DNA of 64,000 nucleotides, from assembly GCF_013002715.1 (NCBI RefSeq), contig NZ_JABENB010000001.1, forward strand, positions 2,418,001-2,482,000. The letters run 5' to 3'. The translations under genes and the position numbers were made by a program. Below, piece by piece: positions 54,056 to 63,828 of the stretch (position 1 is the first letter of the stretch; the number at the start of each line of letters is the position of its first letter). The notes beneath the pieces were generated by a model. That model saw only the letters and a list, made by a program, of their open reading frames with translations. It was not told the origin of the DNA and searched no databases. The stretch comes from Flexivirga aerilata. GTDB taxonomy: Bacteria; Actinomycetota; Actinomycetes; Actinomycetales; Dermatophilaceae.

Positions 54056-56437
54056 CTACTGCACGCGCACCACCTGCGGGTCGTGGTCGGAGTCCTGGTC
54101 GTAGAACTCGGAGTTGGTGTGCACGATGTCGTACGACCACTTCTTGCCGAAGCCCTGGCTGATCAGGATCTGGTCGAGCACCTGGCTGTTGCCCTGGTAG
54201 TCGTAGGTGTAGCGCTCACCGACCGGCAGCGTGCGCGGCAGGTCGGTCAGCGCGGTCTTGCCGGACCCGACCAGGATGTCCGCGGTCTGGCTGAAGTCGA
54301 AGTCGTTGAGGTCGCCGAGCACGACGACCTGAGCGTTCTTGTCGGCGGCCAGCAGGTCGTCGACGAAGCCGCGCACGACGGTCGCCTGGGCATGCCGCTG
54401 CGTCTCGCTGCCGCGCACCGGCGGCTGGAAGCGGCCCATGATCGAGTCGTCGCCGCCCTTGGAGTTGAAGTGGTTGGCGATCACGAACAGCGGCTTGCCC
54501 TGCCACTCGAACTGGCCGACGAGCGGCTTGCGCGAGTTGTCCCATGCGGCGTTGGTCGGGTCGATCCGGCCGGGGGAGAAGGTGATCGACGTCTTCGGCC
54601 CCTTGCCAACGACCTGCGTGGAGGTGGTGGCGGTGCCGCCGTCCTTCTGCACGAAGCTCATCCCGCGGTCCGTGCGGTAGAGGAACACCTGGCGGATGTT
54701 GCCGCCCGGCTGCCCGCCGTCGGTGTCGTTCTCCGGGTTCACCCACGTCGCCTGGTATGCCGGGCCGCCCGCGGCGGCGATGGCCGCGATGAGCTTGTCG
54801 CTGGTCGCGGTCGAGTCGACGGTGCCGTCGTCGGCGGCGCCGCTGTTGTCCTGGATCTCCTCGAGCGCCACGATGTCCGGCGCCTGCAGGTTGCGCACGA
54901 TCTGCCCCGCCAGCCGGTCGTACTTGGTTTGCGGGTCGGACGGGGCGAGGTTCTCGACGTTGAAGGTCGCGATCGCGGCCTCCTTGCCCGACTGCGCGGT
55001 CGTCGTCTCGCGCTGCAGGCCACCCGACTTCAGCGCCGGCACCTCGGTGCCCATCAGCACGAAGTTGCCGAAGTTGTAGTCCAGCACGCCGACCGTGGCT
55101 CCGGGGAGGCTGTCGCCGACGTTGGCCGGCGCGACCGAACCCGTGGGCAGCAGCGCGTCGCTGAGGATCAGCCGCATCGCGTTGGGGGTCTCGTAGCTCT
55201 TGTAGAGGATCCCGCCGCGCGGCGTGTTCGTGACGTCGGTGGTGTTGCCGGGGATGATCGGGGTCTCGCCATAGTTGGTCGCGGTCGGGCCGACGACACG
55301 GGCGTCGTCCTCCTGGATCCGCATGCCTTCCAACGACTCCCAGAAGTCGAGCGCGTTCTTGGCCGGGTCGAGGGTGAGACCGGCCGTCTCGACGTTGCCC
55401 GGGGCGCCGGACTCGACGACCTGGGCCGGCGGAACGTGACCCGGCGAGCCGACGACGACCGGTGCGGGCAGCTGGTTGCCGGAGCTGTTGACGATGACCG
55501 TCGGGGCGGTGAGCTCGGTGGTGGTCAGGTTGCCGGTGCCGCTGCGGCCGCCGGGGCGATATTCGGTCACCTTGGCGGCGACCGTCACGTCGTCACCGAC
55601 CTTGGCGGTGCTGCCGCCATACACGTAGATGCCCTCGCTGGTGCGCGGGTCGTCGTCCGGGGTCGCCGCCTGCATCCAGAAGCCGGAGGTGCCGTTGACG
55701 GCGGTCACGATGCCGCGCACGTCCCGGACGTTCTTGCCGGCGAGCGGCGACTGGAAGCCGGTGCCCTGCACCTGCTCGATGGTCGCTGGCTCGCCAGTGG
55801 GCGGCGGGGGAGTCGTGCTGCCGGAGCCGCAAACTCCTTGCGGCGCAGACGAATTCAGCGGGGATGGTGCACCCGAGACGAAGTCGCTCGCGTTGTTGTC
55901 GGTGTCGGTGCAGCCCTTGGTGCGGATGTCCGAGAGGGTGTTGGACATGGCGGGCGCGGGGGAGCTCTCGACATACGTCGAAGTCACGTTGCCGTAGCCG
56001 ACGGTGTCGACGGTGGTGCCACCCTGGGCAAGGACCACGCTACCGGCGGTGGCCGACATGTTGAGCGTCCCGGTCGCGTCGGGCGCCGGCAGCGCCGCCG
56101 CGGAGCCGCTGCCGGCGCCTTCCTGCACCAGGAAGTGGCCGCCCGGCGCGATGCTGCCGGTGAGCGCGGTGCTGCCGCCGCTGCCACCACTCGCGGAGCG
56201 ATAGGTGAGCGACCAGCCGGACAGGTCGATCGCGGACGAGCCGGTGTTGTAGAGCTCGATGTAGTCGTTCTTGTAGGGCGCGCCGCTGTTGCCGCCCCCG
56301 CCATACACCGCGGAGATGACGACGTTGGGCGACGCGGCGTGCGCGGCCGGGGTGGCGAGGGTGACGGCGCCGGCGCCGCCGAGGGCAGTGGCGGCAAGCA
56401 GCGTGACGAGGCGCACGCGGGCAGACCGGTGGGACAT
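54056..56437 (-). CDS. secreted nuclease with lamin-tail, OB-fold and endonuclease/exonuclease/phosphatase domains (ExeM/NucH-like)
   Basis: 793 residues. Sec signal at 1-34 (HAA cleavage), lamin tail domain at about 36-160 (NVVISAVYGGGGNSG, YIELYNTGSSAIDLSGWSL), a Pro/Thr linker, an OB-fold-like domain at about 215-330 (VRDVRGIVTAV ... FWMQ), and the nuclease domain at about 480-790: IATFNVENL, IVALEEIQD, FVIANHFNSKGGDD, VLGDLNDF and DSDHDP. All metal and catalytic residues are present. It degrades extracellular DNA or RNA for phosphate, competence or biofilm control. Monocistronic, with its own terminator. Confidence 0.92.
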   Translation of the reverse strand: MSHRSARVRLVTLLAATALGGAGAVTLATPAAHAASPNVVISAVYGGGGNSGAPYKNDYIELYNTGSSAIDLSGWSLTYRSASGGSGGSTALTGSIAPGGHFLVQEGAGSGSAAALPAPDATGTLNMSATAGSVVLAQGGTTVDTVGYGNVTSTYVESSPAPAMSNTLSDIRTKGCTDTDNNASDFVSGAPSPLNSSAPQGVCGSGSTTPPPPTGEPATIEQVQGTGFQSPLAGKNVRDVRGIVTAVNGTSGFWMQAATPDDDPRTSEGIYVYGGSTAKVGDDVTVAAKVTEYRPGGRSGTGNLTTTELTAPTVIVNSSGNQLPAPVVVGSPGHVPPAQVVESGAPGNVETAGLTLDPAKNALDFWESLEGMRIQEDDARVVGPTATNYGETPIIPGNTTDVTNTPRGGILYKSYETPNAMRLILSDALLPTGSVAPANVGDSLPGATVGVLDYNFGNFVLMGTEVPALKSGGLQRETTTAQSGKEAAIATFNVENLAPSDPQTKYDRLAGQIVRNLQAPDIVALEEIQDNSGAADDGTVDSTATSDKLIAAIAAAGGPAYQATWVNPENDTDGGQPGGNIRQVFLYRTDRGMSFVQKDGGTATTSTQVVGKGPKTSITFSPGRIDPTNAAWDNSRKPLVGQFEWQGKPLFVIANHFNSKGGDDSIMGRFQPPVRGSETQRHAQATVVRGFVDDLLAADKNAQVVVLGDLNDFDFSQTADILVGSGKTALTDLPRTLPVGERYTYDYQGNSQVLDQILISQGFGKKWSYDIVHTNSEFYDQDSDHDPQVVRVQ

Positions 56438-56582
56438 GGAGGACCTCTCGGGGGATGCGTTCGTTGCGGGTGACGGAGCGGTACAACCATCGGACTTTAC
56501 GGACTGCGGTGGCCCGATGGGGCCGTGTCGTGTGACGTGTCCTTGAACGTCCGGCGAAAAGCGCGAACGCCGCCGGTGCCAC

Positions 56583-56588
56583 TAGCGT
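56583..56588 (+). promoter_or_regulatory. leaderless promoter -10 (TAGCGT) of the LigD-polymerase gene
   Basis: TAGCGT with exactly 7 bases to ATG 56596; the same box and spacing as before the MerR-controlled hydrolase. Confidence 0.5.
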
Positions 56589-56595
56589 GGGCCGT

Positions 56596-57678
56596 ATGGC
56601 GAAAACCCCTGCAGCCGAGGTGGCGGCCGGCGACCGCGACGTGCGCGTGACCAGCCCCGACCGCGTCATCTACGAGGCGACCGATCGCACGCCGGAGATC
56701 ACCAAACTCCAGGTCTGCCAATACTTTGCGACCGTGGGCGACGCGATGATGCTGAGCATCGGGGAGCGACCGACCGCGATGGAGCGTTGGCCGGACGGCT
56801 GGCGCGAGGGGATGCGGCTCGCGGTGGGACCCAAGGACCGCGACGCCGACGGCTTCTATCAGAAGCGGTTGCCGAGGGGCGCGCCCGACTATGTCGAGAC
56901 GGTGCCGATCACCTTCCCGAGCGGGCGCACCGCCGACGAGCTGTGCCCGACCGAGCCGGCGTCGCTGGTCTGGGCGGCCCAGATGGGCACGCTCGTCTTC
57001 CACCCGTGGCCGGTCCGCCGGCCCGACGTGGATCACCCCGACGAGTTGCGCATCGACCTCGACCCGCAGCCGGGCACCGACTTCGCCGACGCGCAGCGCG
57101 TCGCCGGCGTCGCCAAGGAACTGCTCGAGGAGCTCGGCCTGCGCGGTTACCCGAAGACCAGCGGTAACAGGGGGATTCACATCTACGTGCGGATCCGCCC
57201 GGAGTGGACCTTCGACGACGTGCGGCACGCGGCGATCGGCTTCGGCCGCGAGCTCGAGCGGCGCGACGACGGTGTCACGACCGCCTGGTGGAAGGAGGAA
57301 CGCGGGGCCCGCATCTTCGTCGACTTCAACCAGAACAACCGTGACCGCACCATCGCCGGTGCGTGGAGCCTGCGGGCGCGCCCCGGTGCGCCGGTCAGCA
57401 CGCCGATGACCTGGGCCGCCATCGCCGACGTCAAGGACCCGGCCGACTTCAACCTCACGACGGTGCCGGACTACCTGTCCGACGGCAACCCGTGGGCCGA
57501 CATGGACGACGAATCCTATTCACTGGCACCGCTGCTCGACCTCTGGGAGACGCTGCCCGGTGGCGAGCTCAACTGGCCGCCGGACTACCCGAAGCAGCCC
57601 GGCGAGCCGCCGCGCGTGCAGCCCAGCAAAAAGGTCGCCGAGCACTGGGACGCCGACGGCAACCGGATCGAGCAGTAG
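56596..57678 (+). CDS. LigD-type primase-polymerase domain protein
   Basis: 360 residues. AEP-family polymerase as in the polymerase domain of LigD, which fills ends with ribonucleotides in bacterial non-homologous end joining. DELRIDLDPQPGTDF holds the two metal-binding Asps; YPKTSGNRGIHIYVRI and ARIFVDFNQNNRDRTIAGAWSLR are family motifs. ATG 56596 chosen for the leaderless box; ATG 56587 upstream would fall on it. It stands as a free protein, not fused to ligase or nuclease domains. The convergent neighbour is an ATP-dependent ligase, with 3 bases between stops. Confidence 0.9.
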   Translation: MAKTPAAEVAAGDRDVRVTSPDRVIYEATDRTPEITKLQVCQYFATVGDAMMLSIGERPTAMERWPDGWREGMRLAVGPKDRDADGFYQKRLPRGAPDYVETVPITFPSGRTADELCPTEPASLVWAAQMGTLVFHPWPVRRPDVDHPDELRIDLDPQPGTDFADAQRVAGVAKELLEELGLRGYPKTSGNRGIHIYVRIRPEWTFDDVRHAAIGFGRELERRDDGVTTAWWKEERGARIFVDFNQNNRDRTIAGAWSLRARPGAPVSTPMTWAAIADVKDPADFNLTTVPDYLSDGNPWADMDDESYSLAPLLDLWETLPGGELNWPPDYPKQPGEPPRVQPSKKVAEHWDADGNRIEQ

Positions 57679-57681
57679 CGC

Positions 57682-58734
57682 TCAGCGCAGGACTTCCCCC
57701 AGGTCGTATGCCGGGGCCCGCTCGACCTGCGAGAGCTTGCACGACTCCGGGTCACGATCGGGGCGCCAGCGCAGGAAGCCGACACCGTGCCGGAAGCGGG
57801 CGCCCTCCAACTGGTCGAACTTGACCTCGACCACCTTCTCGGGCCACAGCCGCACGAAGGACACGTCCTTGTTGCTGCTGAAGCGCGACCGGTCGGTCTC
57901 ACCCTTCAGCGCGTCCCCGGCGTCGTCGGTCTCGACGAGGGGAGCGAGCTCGTCGATCAGCTCCAGCCGGCGTTTCGCGGTGAACGACACGATGCCGCCG
58001 ACATTGCGCAGGTGGCCGTTGTCGTCATACATGCCGAGCAGGAGTGAGCCGACACCGTTGCCGCTCTTGTGGATTCGATAACCGATCAGCACCGCCTCGG
58101 CGGTGCGCGAATGCTTGATCTTGAGCATCGTTCGCTTACCCGGCTGGTATGACGACAGCTTTGGTTTGGCGACGACACCGTCGAGGCCGGCGCCCTCGAA
58201 GCGCGAGAACCAGTCCTCCGCCACCGCGGCGTCGTCGGTCACCCGCGTCACGTGGAACGGCGCGCCGACGCCCTGCATCGTCGCGACCAGCGCCTCTCGC
58301 CGGTCCGCGAACGGCGCGTCGAGCAACGACTTCCCGTCGACCACCAGGGCGTCGAAGAGGATGATTTCCGCGGGCGTCTCCTGCGACAGCTTGGTGATCC
58401 GCGACTCCGCCGGGTGGATGCGCTGCCCGAGCGCCTCGAAGTCCAGGCGGGCCGCACCGTCGGCGCCGGAGCGCACGACGACCTCACCGTCGAGCGCGCA
58501 CCGGTCGGGCAGTTGCTCGCGGGCTGCCGCGACCAGCTCCGGGAAGTAGCGGGTCAACGGCTTGGATCCCCGTGACGCCAGCTCGATCTCGTCGCCGTCC
58601 CGTAGCAGGATGCAGCGGAATCCGTCCCACTTCGGCTCGTAGAGCATCCCGCCGTCGACGCTGTCCGCGGCGGGCACCTTCGCAGTCGCCTTCGCGAGCA
58701 TCGGGGTGATCGGCAACTCCAGTGGCAGGTCCAT
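57682..58734 (-). CDS. ligC: ATP-dependent DNA ligase (LigC-type)
   Basis: 350 residues. Seals nicks by the lysine-AMP mechanism: motif I YEPKWDGFRCIL (Lys nucleophile), motif III ILFDALVVDG, motif IV GLDGVVAKP, motif V MLKIKHSRTAEAVLIGY, followed by an OB-fold (about 215-345) with RLWPEKVVEVKF. The length and lack of extra domains match LigC ligases of mycobacteria that work with LigD-type polymerases. Start MDLPLELPITPMLAKA is the usual opening; open upstream frame has no similarity. Confidence 0.9.
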   Translation of the reverse strand: MDLPLELPITPMLAKATAKVPAADSVDGGMLYEPKWDGFRCILLRDGDEIELASRGSKPLTRYFPELVAAAREQLPDRCALDGEVVVRSGADGAARLDFEALGQRIHPAESRITKLSQETPAEIILFDALVVDGKSLLDAPFADRREALVATMQGVGAPFHVTRVTDDAAVAEDWFSRFEGAGLDGVVAKPKLSSYQPGKRTMLKIKHSRTAEAVLIGYRIHKSGNGVGSLLLGMYDDNGHLRNVGGIVSFTAKRRLELIDELAPLVETDDAGDALKGETDRSRFSSNKDVSFVRLWPEKVVEVKFDQLEGARFRHGVGFLRWRPDRDPESCKLSQVERAPAYDLGEVLR

Positions 58735-58771
58735 GGCGCCATTCTGCCCATGTCCCTGAGACGATGGCGGG

Positions 58772-59902
58772 GTGCCGAGCCGAATGCCACTCGCCGTGCC
58801 GCCCACCGTCGCCGCTGCGGCCGGAGGCGCGGCAGTCGGCGCCGCCGGTTACTTCGTCCGGCAGATCCTGACGCCCGAGCCACCCGTCGACGACCTGCCG
58901 GTGCTGGCGATCGACGGCGACCGCATCGTGCTGGCCCGCACCGAGGAATCCGTGGCGCCCGGTCGATATGGCTTGTGGCAGAACGGTTTCCAGACCCACG
59001 CGCGCCTCGGTGAGGTGCTCGAGGTCGGCGATCGGGAGGTCGTGCGCGAGCTCGACGGGGTCGACTTCGGCACACTCGACGCGGCACCGGCCCGGATGAA
59101 CGGCTACTACTTCTGCGGGCCGCCCTCGACCCCGCTGGGGGTGGAGCTCCGGGATGCCGTGCTCGACCCGCCGCTGGGTCCGATGCCGGCGTGGCTCGCC
59201 GAGGCTCCGGGGAGCAACCGCTGGGCGGTGCTGGTGCACGGTCGGGGCGCGCAACGCGGCGAGTGCCTGCGCGCCATGCGCACCCTGCACGCGCTCGGCA
59301 TCAACTGCCTGATCCCCAGCTACCGCAACGACATCGGCGCGCCCGCCTCCCGCGACGGTCGCTATCACCTGGGTCTGTCGGAGTGGGAGGACGTCGAGGC
59401 CGCGCTGCTGTATGCCGTGGAGCGCGGCGCGCGCGAGGTGCAACTGTTCGGCTGGTCGATGGGCGGCGCCGTCGTGCTGCAACTGCTCGACCGATCCTGG
59501 CTCGCCGACGTGGTGACCCGGGTGGTGCTCGACGCACCCGTCGTCAGCTGGCCGGCGGTCTTCGACTTCCACGCCGGTCTCAACAACCTGCCGCGGCCGA
59601 TCGACCGGCTCGGACAGCTGCTGATGCGCAGCCCGCTGCACCGGGTGGTCGCCGGTCTGGGGGAGCGCCTCGACCTGCGTCGCACCGACTGGGTCGCCCG
59701 ATCCGGGGAGCTCCGGGTGCCGATCCTGCTGATCCACTCCGCGGTCGACGAGTTCGTGCCGTTCGCGCCGTCCGCCGCCCTCGCGGCCGCGCGCCCCGAT
59801 CTGGTCCGGCTCGAGCGCTGGAACGTGGCGCGACACTGCCGCGAATGGAATGTCGACCCGGCGCGTTGGGAGCGACTGGTCGCTGAGTTCTGCTCCGGCT
59901 GA
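58772..59902 (+). CDS. membrane-anchored alpha/beta hydrolase
   Basis: 376 residues. A hydrophobic segment at about 8-27 (AVPPTVAAAAGGAAVGAAGYFV) probably anchors it. The catalytic core has WAVLVHGRGAQRGE (oxyanion), nucleophile elbow LFGWSMGGAVVLQ (Ser), IHSAVDEFVPF (Asp) and a C-terminal NVARHCREW (His). Probably an esterase or peptidase of the BAAT/prolyl-oligopeptidase-like group. GTG start 38 bases from the divergent ligase gene. Converges on ribD-like gene with 7 bases between stops. Confidence 0.85.
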   Translation: MPSRMPLAVPPTVAAAAGGAAVGAAGYFVRQILTPEPPVDDLPVLAIDGDRIVLARTEESVAPGRYGLWQNGFQTHARLGEVLEVGDREVVRELDGVDFGTLDAAPARMNGYYFCGPPSTPLGVELRDAVLDPPLGPMPAWLAEAPGSNRWAVLVHGRGAQRGECLRAMRTLHALGINCLIPSYRNDIGAPASRDGRYHLGLSEWEDVEAALLYAVERGAREVQLFGWSMGGAVVLQLLDRSWLADVVTRVVLDAPVVSWPAVFDFHAGLNNLPRPIDRLGQLLMRSPLHRVVAGLGERLDLRRTDWVARSGELRVPILLIHSAVDEFVPFAPSAALAAARPDLVRLERWNVARHCREWNVDPARWERLVAEFCSG

Positions 59903-59909
59903 ACGGGAT

Positions 59910-60584
59910 TCAGCCGACCTGCCACCGACCGATGAGCGTGCCGTCTTCCTCGAGCATCGACAGCAGAGTCAGCGGGCGGTCCATCTGCGGGCCGCGGGTG
60001 ATGCGCGGCCCGTCGCCTCCGACGACCATCGGGGTCCAGGTCAGGCACAGTTCATCGATCACGCCCTGTGCGAGTGCTTCGCCGGCGATTGTCGGTCCGC
60101 CCTCGAAAAGGATGCGTCGATAACCCTTTTCGTGCAGTTGGTCGATCACCTCGGAGAACGGGCGGGCGGCGGACGACCGCACTCCCAGGACCTCGCCTCC
60201 GGTGCTGGTGTCGACCTCGGACGGCACCGTGCCGGACGAGGTCAGCACGGCCAGTGCCGGATCCGCCGGTCTGCCCTCGCGCAGTTTCGTCCATCGCGGG
60301 TCGGTCACGGCCGCGTCGTAGTGCTCGGCCAGCACGGTGCCCGACCCGGCGACGATCACGTCGGCCCATGCGCGCAGCAGTTGGAACACCCGGTTGTCCG
60401 GCGGCGTGTTGATCGATCCCGCACGGTTGTCGTCGCCGGTCGCCGAACCATCAACGGTGGCAGCCATGTTCAGCCGCACGAGCGATGGGTCGGTGGCGGT
60501 CCCGGCATACAACTCGATCAGGTCGTCATCGCTGAGTTCGGCACCCGTCGGCAGCAGTCGTCGCATGCATCCATGGAACACCAT
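59910..60584 (-). CDS. RibD C-terminal domain reductase (pyrimidine/dihydrofolate reductase fold)
   Basis: 224 residues. NADPH-dependent reductase domain of the RibD/DHFR-like superfamily: VRLNMAATVDGSATG, VIVAGSGTVLAEHYD, FEGGPTIAGEALAQGVIDELCLTWTP. In riboflavin synthesis the fused domain reduces a ribosylamino-pyrimidine; free-standing actinobacterial members may act on other substrates. Start options are ATG 60584 and ATG 60566 (six residues shorter). It is divergent from ppk2 with start codons only 15 or 33 bases apart. Confidence 0.87.
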   Translation of the reverse strand: MVFHGCMRRLLPTGAELSDDDLIELYAGTATDPSLVRLNMAATVDGSATGDDNRAGSINTPPDNRVFQLLRAWADVIVAGSGTVLAEHYDAAVTDPRWTKLREGRPADPALAVLTSSGTVPSEVDTSTGGEVLGVRSSAARPFSEVIDQLHEKGYRRILFEGGPTIAGEALAQGVIDELCLTWTPMVVGGDGPRITRGPQMDRPLTLLSMLEEDGTLIGRWQVG

Positions 60585-60599
60585 GTGCGACGATGTGGC

Positions 60600-61490
60600 A
60601 TGGCCAAGAAGGATGCGAAGAAGTCCAAGAAGAAGGCGAAGAAGAACGGCAAGCCGAAGCCGACGATCGCGGAGTTGCTCCGTGTCACACCCGGTTTCCA
60701 GCTCGCCGACGTCGATCCTGCTGCCACGCCTGGGTTTTCGGGTGACAAGAAGGACGCCGAGAAGGCGATGGCGGCCGTGCGTGACGAGATCGACGACCTC
60801 CAGGAGCGGTTGTATGCCGGGGGTCGCGACGGCGACGGTCCCGCGATCCTGCTGGTGGTGCAGGGCATGGACACCGCCGGCAAGGGCGGCATCATGCGCC
60901 ACGTGGTCGGCACGGTCGACCCGCAGGGGGTGAAGCTGCACGCGTTCAAGGCGCCGACCGCCGCGGAGCGTCGGCACCCGTTCCTGTGGCGCATCCGGCG
61001 GGAGCTGCCCGAGCCGGGTTACATCGGTGTCTTCGACCGTTCGCACTACGAGGACGTCCTGGTCGTGCGGGTGCACGATCTCGTGCCGCCGGCGACGTGG
61101 AGCCGCCGCTACGGGCAGATCAACACCTTCGAGCGCAGCGCGAACGCCAAGGGCATCCACATCATCAAGGTGATGCTGGACATCTCCCCGGACGAGCAGA
61201 AGAAGCGGCTCACCGAGCGGCTCGACCGCCCGGATAAGTATTGGAAGTTCAACCCGGGCGACATCGACGAGCGCGAATACTGGGACCACTACATGGAGGC
61301 CTACCAGGCGATGCTCGAGAAGACCTCCACCGACGAAAACCCTTGGTATGTCGTGCCCGCCGACCACAAGTGGTATGCGCGCCTCGCGGTGCAGCAACTG
61401 CTGCTGGACGAGTTGCGGTCGCTCGACCTGCAGTGGCCGAAGGCCGACTTCGACGTCAAGGCCCAGCAGAAGCGGCTCGCGGCCACCTGA
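60600..61490 (+). CDS. ppk2: polyphosphate kinase 2 family protein
   Basis: 296 residues. Phosphorylates nucleotides with polyphosphate. Walker A GMDTAGKGG, lid-region arginines in RRELPEPGYIGVFDRSHYEDVLVVRVH (Walker B Asp-Arg), and a C-terminal NPWYVVPADHKWYARL. A 20-residue lysine-rich N-terminus (KKDAKKSKKKAKKNG) is unusual and may bind polyphosphate or nucleic acid. ATG at 60600 chosen from MAKKDAKKSK; no Shine-Dalgarno. Whether it makes NDP from NMP or NTP from NDP is not decided. Confidence 0.9.
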   Translation: MAKKDAKKSKKKAKKNGKPKPTIAELLRVTPGFQLADVDPAATPGFSGDKKDAEKAMAAVRDEIDDLQERLYAGGRDGDGPAILLVVQGMDTAGKGGIMRHVVGTVDPQGVKLHAFKAPTAAERRHPFLWRIRRELPEPGYIGVFDRSHYEDVLVVRVHDLVPPATWSRRYGQINTFERSANAKGIHIIKVMLDISPDEQKKRLTERLDRPDKYWKFNPGDIDEREYWDHYMEAYQAMLEKTSTDENPWYVVPADHKWYARLAVQQLLLDELRSLDLQWPKADFDVKAQQKRLAAT

Positions 61491-61542
61491 TCGGGCCGGG
61501 CTCGGGCTACCCGGGCTACTCCGTCCGCTGCGGGCGGTCGCG

Positions 61543-63666
61543 TCACTCGTCGGTCGCGACCGCCTGCAGCACGACCACCGACCGGCTCTCGACCGAGATG
61601 CCGTCGCCGGAGGCGTAACTGCGCTCGGCGTCGACCTGTTCGGGGTCGGAGGTGTGCAGCGCGATGGCCCACTGGCCGTCGTGCAGGTCTTTCGGCACGG
61701 TGAAGTCGACGCTCTCGTGGTGGCCGTTGAAGAGCAGCAGGAAGTGGTCGTCGACGACCTCGCGGCCCTTCTCGTCGGGGGTGTGGATCGCCTGCCCGTT
61801 GAGGAAGACCATGAGGGCCCGCGCATAGCCGTTGCGCCAGTCGAGTTCGTTCATCTCGGTGCCGGTGGGGGAGTACCACTCGATGTCGCCGACGTCACTG
61901 GCCCCGCCGTGGTGGGCGTCGCCCTCGAAGAACCGCCGGCGGCGGAACGTCGGGTGGTCCCGGCGCAGCGCGATCACGTCCCGGGTGAAGTCGAGCAGCG
62001 AGTGCTCCTGGTCGTCGAGCGCCCAGTCGACCCAGGAGATCTCGTTGTCCTGGCAGTAGACGTTGTTGTTGCCCTGTTGGCTTCGCCCGAGCTCGTCGCC
62101 GTGGGCGAGCATCGGCACGCCCTGGCTGAGTAGAAGAGTGGCGATGAAGTTGCGCTGCTGGCGGGCCCGGAGTGCGTTGATCTGCGCGTCGTCGGTCGGT
62201 CCCTCGACGCCGCAGTTCCAGGACCGGTTGTGGCTCTCGCCGTCGCGGTTGTCCTCGCCGTTGGTCTCGTTGTGCTTCTCGTTGTAGGACACCAGGTCAC
62301 GCAACGTGAAGCCGTCGTGCGCGACGACGAAGTTGATCGAGGCGATCGGCCGACGGCCCGAGTGGGCGTAGAGATCGCTGGAACCGGTGAGGCGAGAGGC
62401 GAATTCGCCGAGCGTTGAGGGTTCGCCGCGCCAGAAGTCGCGGACGGTGTCGCGGTATTTGCCGTTCCACTCCGTCCACAGCGGCGGGAAGTTGCCGACC
62501 TGGTAGCCGCCGTCGCCGAGGTCCCAGGGCTCGGCGATCAGCTTGACCTGGGAGATGACCGGGTCCTGCTGGATGATGTCGAAGAACGCCGACAGCTTGT
62601 CGACCTCGTGGAACTGCCGGGCGAGGGTCGCGGCCAGGTCGAAGCGGAAGCCGTCGACGTGCATCTCCTGCACCCAGTAGCGCAGTGAGTCCATGATCAG
62701 CTGCAGCACGTGCGGGCTGCGCATCAGCAGGCTGTTGCCGGTGCCGGTGGTGTCGTAGTAGTGCGACTTGTCGTCGTCGACGAGCCGGTAGTAGGCGGCG
62801 TTGTCGATGCCGCGGAAGGCGAGCGTCGGGCCGAGATCGTTGCCCTCGGCGGTGTGGTTGTAGACGACGTCGAGGATGACCTCGATGTTCGCCTCGTGCA
62901 GCGCCTTGACCATCGCCTTGAACTCGGTCACCTGCTGGCCGTCGGTGCCGGAGCTGGCGTATTCGTTGTGCGGGGCGAGGAAGCCGATGGTGTTGTAACC
63001 CCAGTAGTTGCGCAGGCCCTTCTCCTGCAGGGTCGCGTCCTGCACGAACTGGTGCACCGGCAGCAGCTCGACCGCCGTGACGCCGAGCTCGGTGAGGTGG
63101 TCGATGATCGCCGGGTGTGCCATCGCGGCATACGTGCCCCGGATCTCGTCGGGTACGTCGGGGTGGGTCATCGTGAGGCCCTTGACGTGGGTCTCGTAGA
63201 TCACGCTGTCGTGGTATTCGTGCTGCGGCGGCCGGTCGTGGCCCCAGTCGAAGAACGGGTTGACGACCACGGACAGCATCGTGTGGCCGAGTGAGTCGTC
63301 GTCGTTGAACTCGTCGGAGTCGTCGAAGCGGTAGCTGAAGAGCGCCTCGTCCCCGTCGACCTGACCGTCGAACGCCTTGGCGTAGGGGTCGAGCAGCAGC
63401 TTCGCGGGGTTGCACCGGTGACCGTTGGCCGGGTCGTGCGGGCCGTAGACCCGGTAGCCGTAACGCTGACCGGGCTGTATGCCGGGCAGGTACGCGTGCC
63501 AGACGTGGCCGTCCACCTCGGACAGCGGAACGCGTGTCTCGGTGCCGGATTCGTCGACCAGACAGAGTTCGACGCCGTCGGCGATCTCGGAGAACAGCGC
63601 GAAGTTGACGCCGGTGCCGTCATACGTCGCGCCGAGCGGGTAGGGCTTACCGGGCCAAATGTCCAT
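61543..63666 (-). CDS. glgX: glycogen debranching enzyme GlgX
   Basis: 707 residues. Isoamylase-type enzyme hydrolysing alpha-1,6 branches of glycogen limit dextrins. CBM48-like N-terminus ([23 protein letters not shown]), then catalytic barrel: [25 protein letters not shown] (nucleophile Asp), LIAEPWDLG (acid/base Glu), [13 protein letters not shown] (third Asp), and a C-terminal beta domain. ATG 63666 gives [13 protein letters not shown], the normal start. -10 TAGACT lies 10 bases upstream (63677-63682, minus), so the leader is very short. Confidence 0.94.
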   Translation of the reverse strand: MDIWPGKPYPLGATYDGTGVNFALFSEIADGVELCLVDESGTETRVPLSEVDGHVWHAYLPGIQPGQRYGYRVYGPHDPANGHRCNPAKLLLDPYAKAFDGQVDGDEALFSYRFDDSDEFNDDDSLGHTMLSVVVNPFFDWGHDRPPQHEYHDSVIYETHVKGLTMTHPDVPDEIRGTYAAMAHPAIIDHLTELGVTAVELLPVHQFVQDATLQEKGLRNYWGYNTIGFLAPHNEYASSGTDGQQVTEFKAMVKALHEANIEVILDVVYNHTAEGNDLGPTLAFRGIDNAAYYRLVDDDKSHYYDTTGTGNSLLMRSPHVLQLIMDSLRYWVQEMHVDGFRFDLAATLARQFHEVDKLSAFFDIIQQDPVISQVKLIAEPWDLGDGGYQVGNFPPLWTEWNGKYRDTVRDFWRGEPSTLGEFASRLTGSSDLYAHSGRRPIASINFVVAHDGFTLRDLVSYNEKHNETNGEDNRDGESHNRSWNCGVEGPTDDAQINALRARQQRNFIATLLLSQGVPMLAHGDELGRSQQGNNNVYCQDNEISWVDWALDDQEHSLLDFTRDVIALRRDHPTFRRRRFFEGDAHHGGASDVGDIEWYSPTGTEMNELDWRNGYARALMVFLNGQAIHTPDEKGREVVDDHFLLLFNGHHESVDFTVPKDLHDGQWAIALHTSDPEQVDAERSYASGDGISVESRSVVVLQAVATDE

Positions 63667-63828
63667 GAGGGGATGAAGTCTATGCGCGCTCGGCCGGCGC
63701 TCCGAACCGCGTGACTGATGTGACACACGGGACAGGCGAACACCAGTGAGGTCCACCGGATTCGGCCGTTCCGCCGATACCGTGACTTGAGTGACTGACG
63801 AGGCCGGGCGATCGAACGAGGCGCGTTC

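Noticed and set aside
53783..56473. 896-codon open frame antisense to the secreted nuclease
   Set aside because: Shadow of a real gene with signal peptide and full nuclease motifs; its composition is valine/arginine-rich without family similarity.
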